Part shown: positions 24,675-34,081 of the stretch, in pieces | How positions within the stretch are numbered: position 1 is the first letter of the stretch | Layout: every line of letters begins with the position of its first letter | From: Streptomyces sp. WMMC500 | GTDB taxonomy: Bacteria > Actinomycetota > Actinomycetes > Streptomycetales > Streptomycetaceae | Length of the DNA: 64,000 nt | Assembly: GCF_027497195.1 (NCBI RefSeq) | Contig: NZ_CP114905.1 | Coordinates: forward strand, 4,971,001 to 5,035,000 | Direction: 5' to 3' | Program-made: the position numbers and the translations under genes | Notes under the pieces: generated by a model | What the model saw: the letters and a program-made list of their open reading frames with translations, nothing else | Database searches by the model: none | Told to the model about the DNA's origin: nothing

Positions 24675-27596
24675 ATGACGCGCACCTACACCCCCGGCTC
24701 CCTGGTCACCGCCCGCGGCCGGGAGTGGGTCGTCCTCCCCGACAGCGAGCCCGACCTGCTCGTGCTGCGCCCCCTGGGCGGTTCCGACGACGACGTCTCC
24801 GCCGTCTTCCCCGCGTTCGAGGAGGTGCGGGACGCCCAGTTCGCGCCCCCGTCGCCCGCCGACCTGGGCGACCAGCGGGCGGCCGGGCTGCTGCGCTCCG
24901 CGCTGCGGATCGGCTTCCGCTCCGGCGCCGGCCCCTTCCGCTCCCTCGCGGGCATTGCGGTCGAACCGCGCGCGTACCAACTGGTGCCCCTGCTGATGGC
25001 GTTACGCCAGCAGACCGTACGCATGCTGATCTCCGACGACGTCGGCATCGGCAAGACCGTCGAGGCGGGCCTGATCGCGAAGGAGTTCCTGTCCCAGGGC
25101 GAGGCCAGAGGGCTGGCCGTGCTCTGTTCGCCCGCGCTGGCCGAGCAGTGGCAGGAGGAGCTGCGCACCAAGTTCGGCATCGACGCCGAACTCGTCCTCG
25201 CCTCCACGGTGTCGCGCCTGGAACGCGGCCTGGACCTCGGCCAGTCCCTCTTCGACCGGTACCCGCACGTCATCGTCTCCACCGACTACATCAAGTCGAC
25301 CCGGCACCGCGACGACTTCGTACGCCGCTGCCCCGACTTCGTCATCGTCGACGAGGCCCACACCTGCGTGGCCGCCGACGACACCGTCTCCACGCAGAAC
25401 CAGCTCCGCTACGAACTGCTGCGGCGCATCGCGGTGGACACGCAGCGGCACCTGCTGCTGGTCACCGCGACCCCGCACAGCGGCAAGGAGTCCGGTTTCC
25501 GCAACCTCCTCGGTCTGGTCCTGCCCGAACTCGCCGACGTGGACCTGGAGACGGACCGCGGGCGGCGGCTCCTCGCCCGGCACTTCGTGCAGCGCAAGCG
25601 CGCCGACGTACGCCAGTACCTCACCAAAGAGAGCGGGCTGGCCGACGACAGCCTCGCCGAGAAGACCGCGTTCCCCTCCGACCGCGAGTCCAAGGATGAG
25701 AAGTACAAGCTGTCGCCCGGCTACCGGGCGCTGCTCGACGACGCCATCGCGTATGCCGGCGAGCGCGTCCGGGCCGCCGGTGAGCACAGCCGGCGCGAGG
25801 CCCGTATCGCCTGGTGGTCGGCGATCGCCCTCCTGCGCTCCCTGGTCTCCTCACCCCGGGCCGCCGCCCAGACCCTCTCGACCCGGTCGGCGGCGGCCGT
25901 CGCCGCCAGCGCCGAGGAAGCCGACCGGCTCGCCGCCCCGCTGACCCGCGACTCCGCCGACAGCGACGCTTTGGAAGGACTCGACGCCGCGCCCGGCGCG
26001 GAGACGGAAGGCGCCGGCGCCCGGCTGGCCGACCTCGCCGAACGGGCCGCCGCCCTGGAGGGTCCGGAGACGGACCTCAAGCTCGCCGCCCTCATCAGGC
26101 ACCTCAAGGCGCTCCTCAAGGACGGCTACCACCCGATCGTCTTCTGCCGGTACATCCCGACCGCCGAGTACGTGGCCGCGCACGTGGAGAAGAAGCTCGG
26201 TTCCAGGACGGTCGTCAAGTCCGTCACCGGCACCCTCTCCCCGCAGCAGCGTCTGGGCCGTATCGAGGAACTGGCCGCGCTCGCCGGAGAGGACCCCGCC
26301 GCCCGCCGGGTCCTCGTCGCCACCGACTGCCTCTCCGAGGGCGTGAACCTCCAGCACCACTTCGACGCCGTCGTCCACTACGACCTGGCCTGGAATCCCA
26401 CCCGCCACGACCAGCGCGAGGGCCGCGTGGACCGGTACGGGCAGAAGCGCGACAAGGTCCGCGTCATCACGCTCTACGGCATCGACAACGGCATCGACGG
26501 CAAAGTCCTCGAAGTCCTTATCGCCAAACACCGTCAGATACGCAAGGACCTCGGCATCTCGGTCTCCGTCCCTGACGAGGCGTCCTCCGGTGTCACCGAC
26601 GCGATCGTCGAATGGCTCCTCATGCGCGGCCGTGAACCCGAGCAGGAGGGCCTGTTCGGCGTCGAGGCGCTGAAGACCGTGGACGCGAAGGCCGCCGAGC
26701 TGGAGAGCCGGTGGAACTCGGCCGCCGAACGCGAGACGGCTTCCCGCTCCCGCTTCGCCCAGCGCGCCATCCACCCCGAGGAAGTCGCCCGCGAGGTCGC
26801 CGCCATCCGCGACACGCTGGGCCGCGCGGACGAGGTCGACGGCTTCGTGCGCCACGCGCTGGCGGCGCTCGAAGCACACGTCGTCGAGGCCGGCGACGGC
26901 AGCGGGGACTTCACCGCCGAGGTCGGCGGCGTCCCCGCAGGACTGCGCGACGCCCTCGCCCCCGTGGCGGGAGCCGAGGCCGTCGAGTCCGGGTGCCCCA
27001 TCCCTTTCCGCACTACGGCGGCCGTGGCCCGCGGCGAGGCCGCCCTGGTCCGCACGGACCCCGTGGTCGGCGCCCTCGCGGCCCACGTCCTCGATACGGC
27101 CCTGGACGCGGAAGCGCCGGGCCGCCGCCCGGCCCGCCGCTGCGGAGTGGTCTCCACGGCCGCCGTGTCCGTCCGCACCACTCTGCTCCTGGTCCGTTAC
27201 CGCTTCCACCTCACGCTCCCCTCCAGGCGAGGGACGCGCAGGATCGTCGCCGAGGACGCCCGCCTCCTCGCCTGGGAGGGATCGGTGAAGAACCCGGTCT
27301 GGCTCCCCGAGGACAGAGCACTCGCCCTCCTGACTGCGGAGGCCGCCGAGAGCACCGACGACTACTTCCAGAGCAGGACCATGAGCCGCACGCTCGGGCA
27401 ATTAGGCGCCGTCCAGGACCACATGGCGGACTACGGCGCCCAGCTCGCCGGAGAACTCCACGAGTCGCACCGCCGGGTCCGGCGCGCCTCCGACGAGATC
27501 GTGCAGGGCCTGAAGGTGACCGCCCAGCAGCCCGCCGACATCCTCGGCGTCTACGTCTACCTGCCCCCGATCACCGAGAGCGGAGGGACCGCCTGA
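24675..27596 (+). CDS. drmD: SNF2-family helicase (DrmD-like)
   Basis: A protein of 973 aa from the ATG at 24675 with GAGGAA upstream, 67 bp after the kinase-helicase stop. Helicase motifs are intact: SDDVGIGKTVEAGL (Walker A, about residue 120), VIVDEAHTCVA (DEAH, about 224), VTATPHSGK (motif III), LVATDCLSEGVNLQ (motif V) and QREGRVDRYGQK (motif VI). A long C-terminal region (about 700-973) carries no motif I know. This HepA/RapA-like form matches the DrmD helicase of class 1 DISARM, where it is encoded beside the DrmMI methylase exactly as here. The symbol is by resemblance. The stop overlaps the next ATG by one base. Confidence 0.75.
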   Translation: MTRTYTPGSLVTARGREWVVLPDSEPDLLVLRPLGGSDDDVSAVFPAFEEVRDAQFAPPSPADLGDQRAAGLLRSALRIGFRSGAGPFRSLAGIAVEPRAYQLVPLLMALRQQTVRMLISDDVGIGKTVEAGLIAKEFLSQGEARGLAVLCSPALAEQWQEELRTKFGIDAELVLASTVSRLERGLDLGQSLFDRYPHVIVSTDYIKSTRHRDDFVRRCPDFVIVDEAHTCVAADDTVSTQNQLRYELLRRIAVDTQRHLLLVTATPHSGKESGFRNLLGLVLPELADVDLETDRGRRLLARHFVQRKRADVRQYLTKESGLADDSLAEKTAFPSDRESKDEKYKLSPGYRALLDDAIAYAGERVRAAGEHSRREARIAWWSAIALLRSLVSSPRAAAQTLSTRSAAAVAASAEEADRLAAPLTRDSADSDALEGLDAAPGAETEGAGARLADLAERAAALEGPETDLKLAALIRHLKALLKDGYHPIVFCRYIPTAEYVAAHVEKKLGSRTVVKSVTGTLSPQQRLGRIEELAALAGEDPAARRVLVATDCLSEGVNLQHHFDAVVHYDLAWNPTRHDQREGRVDRYGQKRDKVRVITLYGIDNGIDGKVLEVLIAKHRQIRKDLGISVSVPDEASSGVTDAIVEWLLMRGREPEQEGLFGVEALKTVDAKAAELESRWNSAAERETASRSRFAQRAIHPEEVAREVAAIRDTLGRADEVDGFVRHALAALEAHVVEAGDGSGDFTAEVGGVPAGLRDALAPVAGAEAVESGCPIPFRTTAAVARGEAALVRTDPVVGALAAHVLDTALDAEAPGRRPARRCGVVSTAAVSVRTTLLLVRYRFHLTLPSRRGTRRIVAEDARLLAWEGSVKNPVWLPEDRALALLTAEAAESTDDYFQSRTMSRTLGQLGAVQDHMADYGAQLAGELHESHRRVRRASDEIVQGLKVTAQQPADILGVYVYLPPITESGGTA

Positions 27597-30500
27597 TGTC
27601 CGTCACCACACGCAACCAGGTCTTCTCCGCCGTCCACACCGTCGGTGGCCTGCTCCCCGCGGACATGCTCGTCCGGATCTCGGAGAGCAAGGAGGGCAAG
27701 GACGTCCCGGGCTCCGGCCCGGCGGACTACCACGTCATCGGCCCCCGCCGCTCCGTACGGGACGAGGCCGAGCGCCACTGGGATTACCTCCTGGGGGTCT
27801 GGCGCGAACTGCGCGAGAAGCTGCCCGTCAGTGCCGAGGCCGAGCTGCCCGCGGACGCGACCGGACACGCGATCGGCCAGTGGCTCGAACCGCTCTTCAA
27901 CGAATTAGGCTTCGGCCGTCTCACCACGGTCGCCTCCGGCGAGTACCGGGCCGACAGCGACCCCGACCGCGTCTTCCCCCTCAGCCACCGCTGGCACCAC
28001 GTGCCCGTCCACATGGCCGCCTGGAACGCGGTCCTCGACAAGCGGCCGGGCGGCGTCGGCACCGTCCCCCCGCACTCCCTCGTCCAGGAGTGCCTGAACC
28101 GGCGCGAAGCCCACCTGTGGGGGGTGCTCACCAACGGCCGGCAGTTGCGCCTGCTGCGCGACTCCAACGCCCTGGCCACCGCCTCGTACGTCGAGTTCGA
28201 CCTCGAAGCGATCTTCGACGGCGAACTGTTCAGCGAGTTCGTCCTCCTGTACCGGCTGCTGCACGTCTCCCGCTTCGAGACCGGCGAGGCGGGGGCGCCC
28301 TCCGTGTGCTGGCTGGAGAAGTGGCGTACCGAGGCGATCGCCTCCGGCACCCGGGCGCTTGACCACCACCGCGACGGCGTCCAGCGGGCCATCACCACGC
28401 TCGGCACCGGCTTCCTGCGCCACCCCGGCAACACGGCACTGCGCCAGAACCTCGACGTCGACCGCTTCCACGCGTCCCTGCTGCGTCTCGCCTACCGGAT
28501 GATCTTCCTCTTCGTCGCCGAGGACCGCGACGCTCTGCTCGATCCCGGCGCGAGCGAAGACTCCCGCAAGCGGTACGCCACCTACTTCAGCTCCGCACGG
28601 CTGCGCCGCCTCGCCCTGCGCCGCCAGGGCACCGCACACGCCGACCAGTACGCCGCGCTGCGCATCGTCCTGGACGCCCTGGGCCGCGAGGACGGCCGGC
28701 CCGAGCTGGGCCTGCCCGGCCTCGGCGGCCTCTTCGACGACACCGCCGCGGACGCCCCGCTGCGCGACTGCACGCTGTCCAACGCCTCCCTGCTGGAGGC
28801 GGTGCGCCACCTCTCGCGCGTACGGGACGAGAAGACGGCGCGCTGGCGGCCGGTGGACTACCGCAACATGGGCTCGGAGGAACTCGGCTCCATCTACGAG
28901 TCCCTTCTCGAACTCGTCCCCAAGCACAGCGCGGCCGAGCGCACCTTCGAGCTGGTCAACCGCCTGGGTAACGACCGCAAGAAGACCGGCTCCTACTACA
29001 CACCGGCCTCGCTCATCGAGACCCTGCTCGACTCCACCCTCGACCCGGTCATCGACGACGCCCAGAAGCGCGGCGAGCAGGCCGCGGCGGCGGCAGGAGA
29101 GCCGGACCCGTCGGAGACGGTCGTCGCCGAGCTGCTGTCGCTGACGGTCTGCGACCCGGCATGCGGGTCGGGCCACTTCCTGGTGGCGGCAGCCCGCCGG
29201 ATCGCCAAGCGGGTGGCGGCGGTACGGGAGAGCAACCCCGAGCCGACGCCGGTCGCGGTGCGCAGAGCACTCCACGAGGTGGTCGCCCGGTGCGTGTACG
29301 GGGTGGACCTCAACCCGATGGCGGTGGAACTGGCGAAGGTGTCGCTGTGGCTGGAGGCGTTGGAGCCGGGAAAGGCGCTGGGCTTCCTGGACGCGCACAT
29401 CAAGCACGGGAACGGGCTGGTGGGCGCGACGCCGGCGTTGATGCTGGACGGCATCCCGAGCAAGGCGTTCAAGGCGGTCGAGGGCGACGACGCGAAGTAC
29501 GCGAAGGCCCTGGAGAAGAAGAACGAGAACGAACGACGGGGCCAGAGTGGGCTGTTCGACGTGGTGGTGGAGCCGAAGGTCTCCAACACCGTCTTCGCGT
29601 CGGGCCTGCGCCGGATCACCAGTGCCCCGTCTGACGAACTGCGTGAGGTACACGCCCAGCAGGCAGCGTACGAGGACTTGCAGGAACAGACGGAGTACGT
29701 CCACGCCCGGCATCTTGCGGACGCCTGGTGCGCCGCGTTCATGTGGCGGAAGGCGAAGGACGCGCCGCCGCCGGTGACCCACGAGGTGTTCCGGGCGCTG
29801 AGCAACCCGGAGGGCAGCTCGGCGTCGGCGGCGACGCACGAGGAGATCGACCGGCTGCGGGACCTGTACCGCTTCTTCCACTGGCACCTGGAGTTCCCGG
29901 AGGTGTTCACGGTCCCGGAAGGCGCGGGGGCGAGGGATGGCGCGGGGGTGGACCCGGCTACGGGATGGTCGGGCGGGTTCTCGTGTGTGGTGGGCAATCC
30001 GCCGTGGGACAAGGTCGACTTCGAGGACAAGAAGTACTTCAGTGTGGTCGAACCGTCGATCGCGGCGATCGCAGGGACGGCACGGCGCACGCGGATCGCG
30101 GAGTGGGAAGCGGAGAACGAGAAGGCCGGGAACCCGGAGGCGGGGCGGCGGTACCGGCAGGCGCGGCGGATGGTGAAGTCGACGTTCCTCTTCGCGGGTG
30201 CGTCGGGGGCGTTCCCGCTGTGCGGCAAGGGCTTGACGATCAAGGGGGTCAACTCCCTTCAGACTGACCAGTTGTTCGCGGAGCGCTTCGCGACGATCGC
30301 GGCCCCCCGGAGCCGCTTCGGGTGCATCCTGCCGACGGCCATTGCCACGGGAGCGGGGGCGCAGTACCTGTTCAGCGACTTCACGCGGCGGGGCGCGGTG
30401 GCGGCGCTGTACGACTTCGAGAACCGGAAGCAGCTCTTCGTGGGGGTGGACTCCCGCTACAAATTCTGTCTGTTGTCGCTGGTCGGCCGGGAGCTGCGGG

Positions 30501-31759
30501 AGCCCACGGCTCGCTTCGCCTTCTTCTTGGAAGACCCGACGGATCTGGATGACGCGGAGCGTGTCTTCGCGCTCAGCCCGGAGGAGATCGCGCGCATTAA
30601 TCCCAACACGGGGACGCTGCCGATCTTCCGGACGCGGCGGGACGCGGATCTTACGGCAGCGATCTACGGGAATCTTCCGGTGTTGTGGAATGACGCGGAT
30701 AAGGTAGATAACCCGTGGGGCGTCGTCTTCAAGAATCTTTTCAACATGTCCGATGACTCCGACCTCTTCCGGACTCGCGAGGTGCTGGAACGGGAGGGGT
30801 GGGAGCTGCATGGCAATGTGTTTATTCGAGATGGTAAGCGGATGCTTCCCCTATATGAGGGCAAGATGGCTCACCACTTCGATCATCGTTGGAACACCTA
30901 CTACGGCAAGGGAAACGAGGACCGTCGTCGGCTCAGTATTGCTGAGAAGCAGGAAGCCGCCCGTGCCGCAATGCCTCGGTATTGGGTTGAGGAAGAAGGA
31001 GATATCCCTACTGTACGGAACGGCAGGGAGGTCAAAGTTCCTGGTGTCGCACGTCGGCTGAAGGAACTCGGCTGGGAACATGAGTGGCTGTGTGGTTGGC
31101 GAGATGTCTGCCGTACAACCGATGAGCGCACAGCGATCGCCGCTCTGCTGCCGCTTGGGGCCGTCGGACATACCTACCCGCTGATGTTGCCGCTCATGTC
31201 CGCCGATCTTGTGGGCGTTCTAGTGGCGGCCCAGAGTTCCCTCGTCTTCGACTTCGTTAGTCGCCAGAAGATCGGCGGCATCCACATGGCTCTCATGACA
31301 TGGAAGCAGCTCCCTGTCCCCGCTCCGCGTGACATGGAGTCGCACTCGCCGTTTATCACCCCCCGCTTCCTGGAACTCGCTTATACCGCCTTGAACATGG
31401 CCCCACTTGCCCGGGACCTCGACGACAGCGAAGCCCCCTTCCGCTGGGATGAGGATCGTCGAGCGCAAATCCGCGCCGAATTGGACGCCTACTTCTTGCA
31501 TCTCTACGGAATTAGCCGCGACGATGCGGACTACATTCTGGAGTCCTTTCAGTCGGAGACGGGCGGCCTCAAGAACAACGAGATCGCCAAGTACGGTCAC
31601 TACCGCACCAAGGACCTCGTCCTCGCCGAGTACGACCGCATGGCCGCCGTCGGCGTAAGCCTCATCACGCCCCTCGTAGACGGCGAGAGCTACACCTCCA
31701 CGCTCACCCCGCCCCCCGGCCACGGGCCGCGTCACCCCGCCGAGCCGGAGACTGCCTGA
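27596..31759 (+). CDS. drmMI: N6-adenine DNA methyltransferase (DrmMI/Eco57I-like)
   Basis: A protein of 1387 aa, start ATG 27596 overlapping the DrmD-like stop. The N-terminal 500 residues are helical. Then come SAM-binding motif I DPACGSGHFL (about 521), CVYGVDLNPMAVELAK and the catalytic motif IV VVGNPPWDKVDFEDKKYF (about 800), all intact, as in Eco57I, PglX and DrmMI enzymes. Residues about 1010-1387 should hold target recognition, and there the base composition shifts: from about 30650 codons ending in A/T become common, unlike upstream. This hints that the specificity region was exchanged. In DISARM the methylase marks host DNA; the restricting activity would lie in the upstream proteins. 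Confidence 0.8.
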   Translation: MSVTTRNQVFSAVHTVGGLLPADMLVRISESKEGKDVPGSGPADYHVIGPRRSVRDEAERHWDYLLGVWRELREKLPVSAEAELPADATGHAIGQWLEPLFNELGFGRLTTVASGEYRADSDPDRVFPLSHRWHHVPVHMAAWNAVLDKRPGGVGTVPPHSLVQECLNRREAHLWGVLTNGRQLRLLRDSNALATASYVEFDLEAIFDGELFSEFVLLYRLLHVSRFETGEAGAPSVCWLEKWRTEAIASGTRALDHHRDGVQRAITTLGTGFLRHPGNTALRQNLDVDRFHASLLRLAYRMIFLFVAEDRDALLDPGASEDSRKRYATYFSSARLRRLALRRQGTAHADQYAALRIVLDALGREDGRPELGLPGLGGLFDDTAADAPLRDCTLSNASLLEAVRHLSRVRDEKTARWRPVDYRNMGSEELGSIYESLLELVPKHSAAERTFELVNRLGNDRKKTGSYYTPASLIETLLDSTLDPVIDDAQKRGEQAAAAAGEPDPSETVVAELLSLTVCDPACGSGHFLVAAARRIAKRVAAVRESNPEPTPVAVRRALHEVVARCVYGVDLNPMAVELAKVSLWLEALEPGKALGFLDAHIKHGNGLVGATPALMLDGIPSKAFKAVEGDDAKYAKALEKKNENERRGQSGLFDVVVEPKVSNTVFASGLRRITSAPSDELREVHAQQAAYEDLQEQTEYVHARHLADAWCAAFMWRKAKDAPPPVTHEVFRALSNPEGSSASAATHEEIDRLRDLYRFFHWHLEFPEVFTVPEGAGARDGAGVDPATGWSGGFSCVVGNPPWDKVDFEDKKYFSVVEPSIAAIAGTARRTRIAEWEAENEKAGNPEAGRRYRQARRMVKSTFLFAGASGAFPLCGKGLTIKGVNSLQTDQLFAERFATIAAPRSRFGCILPTAIATGAGAQYLFSDFTRRGAVAALYDFENRKQLFVGVDSRYKFCLLSLVGRELREPTARFAFFLEDPTDLDDAERVFALSPEEIARINPNTGTLPIFRTRRDADLTAAIYGNLPVLWNDADKVDNPWGVVFKNLFNMSDDSDLFRTREVLEREGWELHGNVFIRDGKRMLPLYEGKMAHHFDHRWNTYYGKGNEDRRRLSIAEKQEAARAAMPRYWVEEEGDIPTVRNGREVKVPGVARRLKELGWEHEWLCGWRDVCRTTDERTAIAALLPLGAVGHTYPLMLPLMSADLVGVLVAAQSSLVFDFVSRQKIGGIHMALMTWKQLPVPAPRDMESHSPFITPRFLELAYTALNMAPLARDLDDSEAPFRWDEDRRAQIRAELDAYFLHLYGISRDDADYILESFQSETGGLKNNEIAKYGHYRTKDLVLAEYDRMAAVGVSLITPLVDGESYTSTLTPPPGHGPRHPAEPETA

Positions 31760-31769
31760 CGGAGATGGT

Positions 31770-31804
31770 CCGGGGCAGGCAGGCGATACACGAGCCTGCT
31801 CCGG
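31770..31804. terminator. bidirectional terminator hairpin
   Basis: CCGGGGCAGGC (31770-31780) pairs with GCCTGCTCCGG (31794-31804) with one G-T pair, between the convergent methylase and DUF397 genes. It could end transcription from both sides. Confidence 0.65.
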
Positions 31805-31807
31805 GGG

Positions 31808-31999
31808 CTACAGCAGATGGTCGGCCTTGCCCGCCTTGATGTCCTGGATAAGCATGCGCAGTGCTTCGCGTGAATCCGTGAGGTAGGTATCCTCTCGGCC
31901 AGCTACGGCTATGTACCCATTGCCGTCAGCGTCCGTGCCAATGCGGAAGCAGTTGGAGCTCTCTGCGCAGAACGGTTCTTCCCAGGCGATGTCAGGCAC
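31808..31999 (-). CDS. DUF397 domain protein
   Basis: A small protein of 63 aa from the GTG at 31999, 13 bp after the XRE gene stop. Typical DUF397 features are CAESSNCFRIGTDADGNGYI followed by VAGREDTYLTDSREALRMLI. In Streptomyces such proteins are encoded next to XRE/DUF5753 regulators (the WhiJ type) and are thought to modulate them. A longer open frame upstream runs antisense through the XRE gene and is not used. Confidence 0.85.
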   Translation of the reverse strand: MPDIAWEEPFCAESSNCFRIGTDADGNGYIAVAGREDTYLTDSREALRMLIQDIKAGKADHLL

Positions 32000-32012
32000 T
32001 CTCTGTCTCCCA

Positions 32013-32861
32013 TCAGGCTTTGGCGAGGGCGAGTATGAAGTCTCGGGACTTGCTGGAGTCGAAAGATGCGGCCTCCATCCAGTCCAGTTGCGCACGATAC
32101 TTGTCGAGTTGGGCTGGTGCGTGAGTGAACCCAGGTCCATGGGCGGAGTCGAGTTGCACCGTGTCGAGCTGGGGCACGACCCCTGTCGCGTAGCTGAGCG
32201 CTTGCCCTGCCCCGGGAAATGCACCGGACGAGAACGGTACGACTCTCACGTCCACGTGGCCCAGCTCGCTCATCTCGCCAAGATGGTTCAACTGAGCCCG
32301 CATGACCTTGGCCCCACCGAACTCGATCCGCAGCGCTGCCTCGTGGATGTAGGCGGTGTACGAGATCGGATCGCGCCGGTGCAGCACCTGCTGGCGTTGT
32401 AGGCGGAGGGCGACGCGCAGTTCGATCTCGTGGTCCGAGAGAGCCGGAAGCGCGGCGTTGCCCACCGCTCTGACGTACCCGTCGGTCTGGAGCAGCCCTG
32501 GCGCGTGCAGGAAGACCCCGGCCCGTACCGCAGTGGCATGCCACTCCATCTCGGTGATGTCGAGCAGCCCCGCTGGCAACTGACCACGGTAGGTCTCCCA
32601 CCAGTCACGCGGCCGAGGCTCAGCCATGGCGACGACCGCCTCGACGTATCGCTCGTCGTTGCAACCGTAGTTCGTGGCGAGCGTACGCACACGCTCGGGA
32701 GTGATAGCACGAACGCCGGACTCGATGTTCGAGATCTTCGCTCTGTCCAGACCGAGCAACCGGGCAGCGAACTCGGTGGTTTCGCCCGTGTCGTTCCTCA
32801 TCCTCCGCAGTTCCGCACCGAGACGCTTCTGACGCTCGCTGGGGATGCTCCGTGGTGGCAT
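32013..32861 (-). CDS. XRE-family regulator with DUF5753 (WhiJ-like)
   Basis: A protein of 282 aa from the ATG at 32861. The N-terminal Cro/CI-type helix-turn-helix is LGAELRRMRNDTGETTEFAA and RLLGLDRAKISNIESG. The C-terminal DUF5753 spans about 100-280 and includes VRAGVFLHAPGLLQTDGYVR and LNHLGEMSELGHVDVRVVPF. With the downstream DUF397 gene and the divergent ATPase gene it makes the triad known from whiJ and related Streptomyces loci. It is the only stand-alone DNA-binding regulator recognised in the island, so it is a candidate for the shared palindrome described in the findings. A perfect GTGGCAATTGCCAC palindrome lies upstream. Confidence 0.85.
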   Translation of the reverse strand: MPPRSIPSERQKRLGAELRRMRNDTGETTEFAARLLGLDRAKISNIESGVRAITPERVRTLATNYGCNDERYVEAVVAMAEPRPRDWWETYRGQLPAGLLDITEMEWHATAVRAGVFLHAPGLLQTDGYVRAVGNAALPALSDHEIELRVALRLQRQQVLHRRDPISYTAYIHEAALRIEFGGAKVMRAQLNHLGEMSELGHVDVRVVPFSSGAFPGAGQALSYATGVVPQLDTVQLDSAHGPGFTHAPAQLDKYRAQLDWMEAASFDSSKSRDFILALAKA

Positions 32862-32941
32862 GGCGTGATTCTCCCGGGTTCGGCGGCAGGCAGACCTCCC
32901 ATCGGCCGTCCAGCCGCGAAGGGGGTAGTTTTCTCGACAGA

Positions 32942-32955
32942 GTGGCAATTGCCAC
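32942..32955. promoter_or_regulatory. perfect 14-bp palindrome upstream of XRE gene
   Basis: GTGGCAATTGCCAC is fully self-complementary and lies 81 bp before the XRE start, in a short AT-richer stretch (CTCATACCCTACCGTAAG follows). It is a plausible autoregulatory operator. It differs from the GTTG-N7-CAAC sites. Confidence 0.5.
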
Positions 32956-33192
32956 CGCTCATACCCTACCGTAAGTCACGCGAAGCTCACGCAAGGTACT
33001 TGAGAAGAGCGTCGCGCGAGCCTGCCCGCATCCTCCTGCCCTGGGAGGGGTGTGCCCGCGCCAGGGAGACGAGCCACTGCCTTGCCGCGTCGCCGAGCTG
33101 ATCCGTGCCACACCGGCCCTGTCCCGACAACTCACCCGTGCCGCCAACGACACGGCCCACTTCCAGTGTTCACGCCGCCGAACGGAGCCGTC

Positions 33193-33876
33193 ATGCCCGA
33201 AAACGCACCGCTGACCCCCGCAACGCCGGAACCAGCCCCCGCCGCAGCCTCGACCGCCCGCCGCGCTCCCGCAGGTCGTCCCGGTCACCAACTGGCCGCA
33301 GGCGGCGTGCGGTCCAGCCTGCCCGCGTACACCCTCGGCTCGCCCTACGCGCTCCAGTCGGCATCGGCGATCACTCACTGCCCGCCGCCTCCCCCGGGCC
33401 TCAAGGAGCCCTCCGCCTCCCACTTCGCCTACGGTCTGACGCTTCCCTCGGCCACCGGGACGCCGGTGATCGCGCACGACTCGGCGGGGGCCGTCCTCGA
33501 CGTGCACGGTGTCGAGGACGAACTGATCGACCCGGCGCTCAGCCTCGTCCACGAACTCGCCGTGCACGCCTGCCGCTTCACCGGTGCCGGGGAGTTGGTG
33601 CACCTCGTACTCCGCCGCTCCGACGGCGGTGCGCTCCAGGTGGTGGCGTACGACACGCACACCCCGCACCTCAACTCCCGCCTTGCCGGTCAGTGCGCAG
33701 AACGCCGCCGGGTCTCTCTCGCGGCGGTTCGTGAACTCACGGAAGCCGGCGGCGGGGAGTGGGGGTTCGCCGCCTCGCATCCGCCCGCCGCCGGCGTGTG
33801 CACCTGGGCCACGATCGCGCACGGCGTGCAGGGTGCGTCGGGCGCGGCGGGCGTCGCGCATGGCGAGGTCGCTTGA
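33193..33876 (+). CDS. ATP-binding (GHKL-like) protein of the DUF397/XRE triad
   Basis: A protein of 227 aa from the ATG at 33193. The N-terminus is Pro/Ala-rich; the rest resembles the regulatory GHKL ATPases paired with WhiJ-like regulators: LSLVHELAVHACRFTGAGE, ELVHLVLRRSDGGALQVVAY and a C-terminal GGGEWGFAASHPPAAGVCTW. The usual N-box Asn is replaced by His in HELAVHA, so ATP binding is unproven. It is divergent from the XRE gene and precedes the zinc-hook ATPase operon by 205 bp. Confidence 0.6.
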   Translation: MPENAPLTPATPEPAPAAASTARRAPAGRPGHQLAAGGVRSSLPAYTLGSPYALQSASAITHCPPPPPGLKEPSASHFAYGLTLPSATGTPVIAHDSAGAVLDVHGVEDELIDPALSLVHELAVHACRFTGAGELVHLVLRRSDGGALQVVAYDTHTPHLNSRLAGQCAERRRVSLAAVRELTEAGGGEWGFAASHPPAAGVCTWATIAHGVQGASGAAGVAHGEVA

Positions 33877-33987
33877 CCGGATGCGAGGCGAACTCTGGTC
33901 AGTTGACGTCCGGGTGGGGCGCGGCGCCGTGCCGAACGGAAGGCGGAGAGTAGTACACACAGTCGGATTCACGGCTTCAGAAAGTCT

Positions 33988-34002
33988 GTTGACGTCGCCA
34001 AC
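33988..34002 (+). promoter_or_regulatory. GTTG-N7-CAAC palindrome and promoter of zinc-hook ATPase/McrBC operon
   Basis: GTTGACGTCGCCAAC contains a -35 TTGACG (33989-33994), and CATAAT (34013-34018) follows at 18 bp, a very good vegetative promoter. The operator-like palindrome overlaps the -35, which would fit repression. It is 80 bp upstream of ATG 34082. Confidence 0.75.
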
Positions 34003-34081
34003 ATGCTTACATCATAATGGCATTGTGAACGGCCCGGCCTTCTGCCGCGCCCCCGGCCCGCCCCTTGCGAGGACCACCGCC

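Noticed and set aside
18290..31759. BREX (Pgl) system
   Set aside because: A kinase and a PglX-like methylase are present, but there is no PglZ phosphatase and no BrxC/PglY ATPase, and the helicase set fits DISARM better.
24608..33192. Stand-alone drmC (PLD nuclease) gene
   Set aside because: No HxKx4D motif was found in the reading frames around the DISARM-like operon.
33193..33876. Second long plus-strand frame at 33105-33734
   Set aside because: It is an off-frame shadow of the ATPase-like gene, Arg-rich and without motifs.
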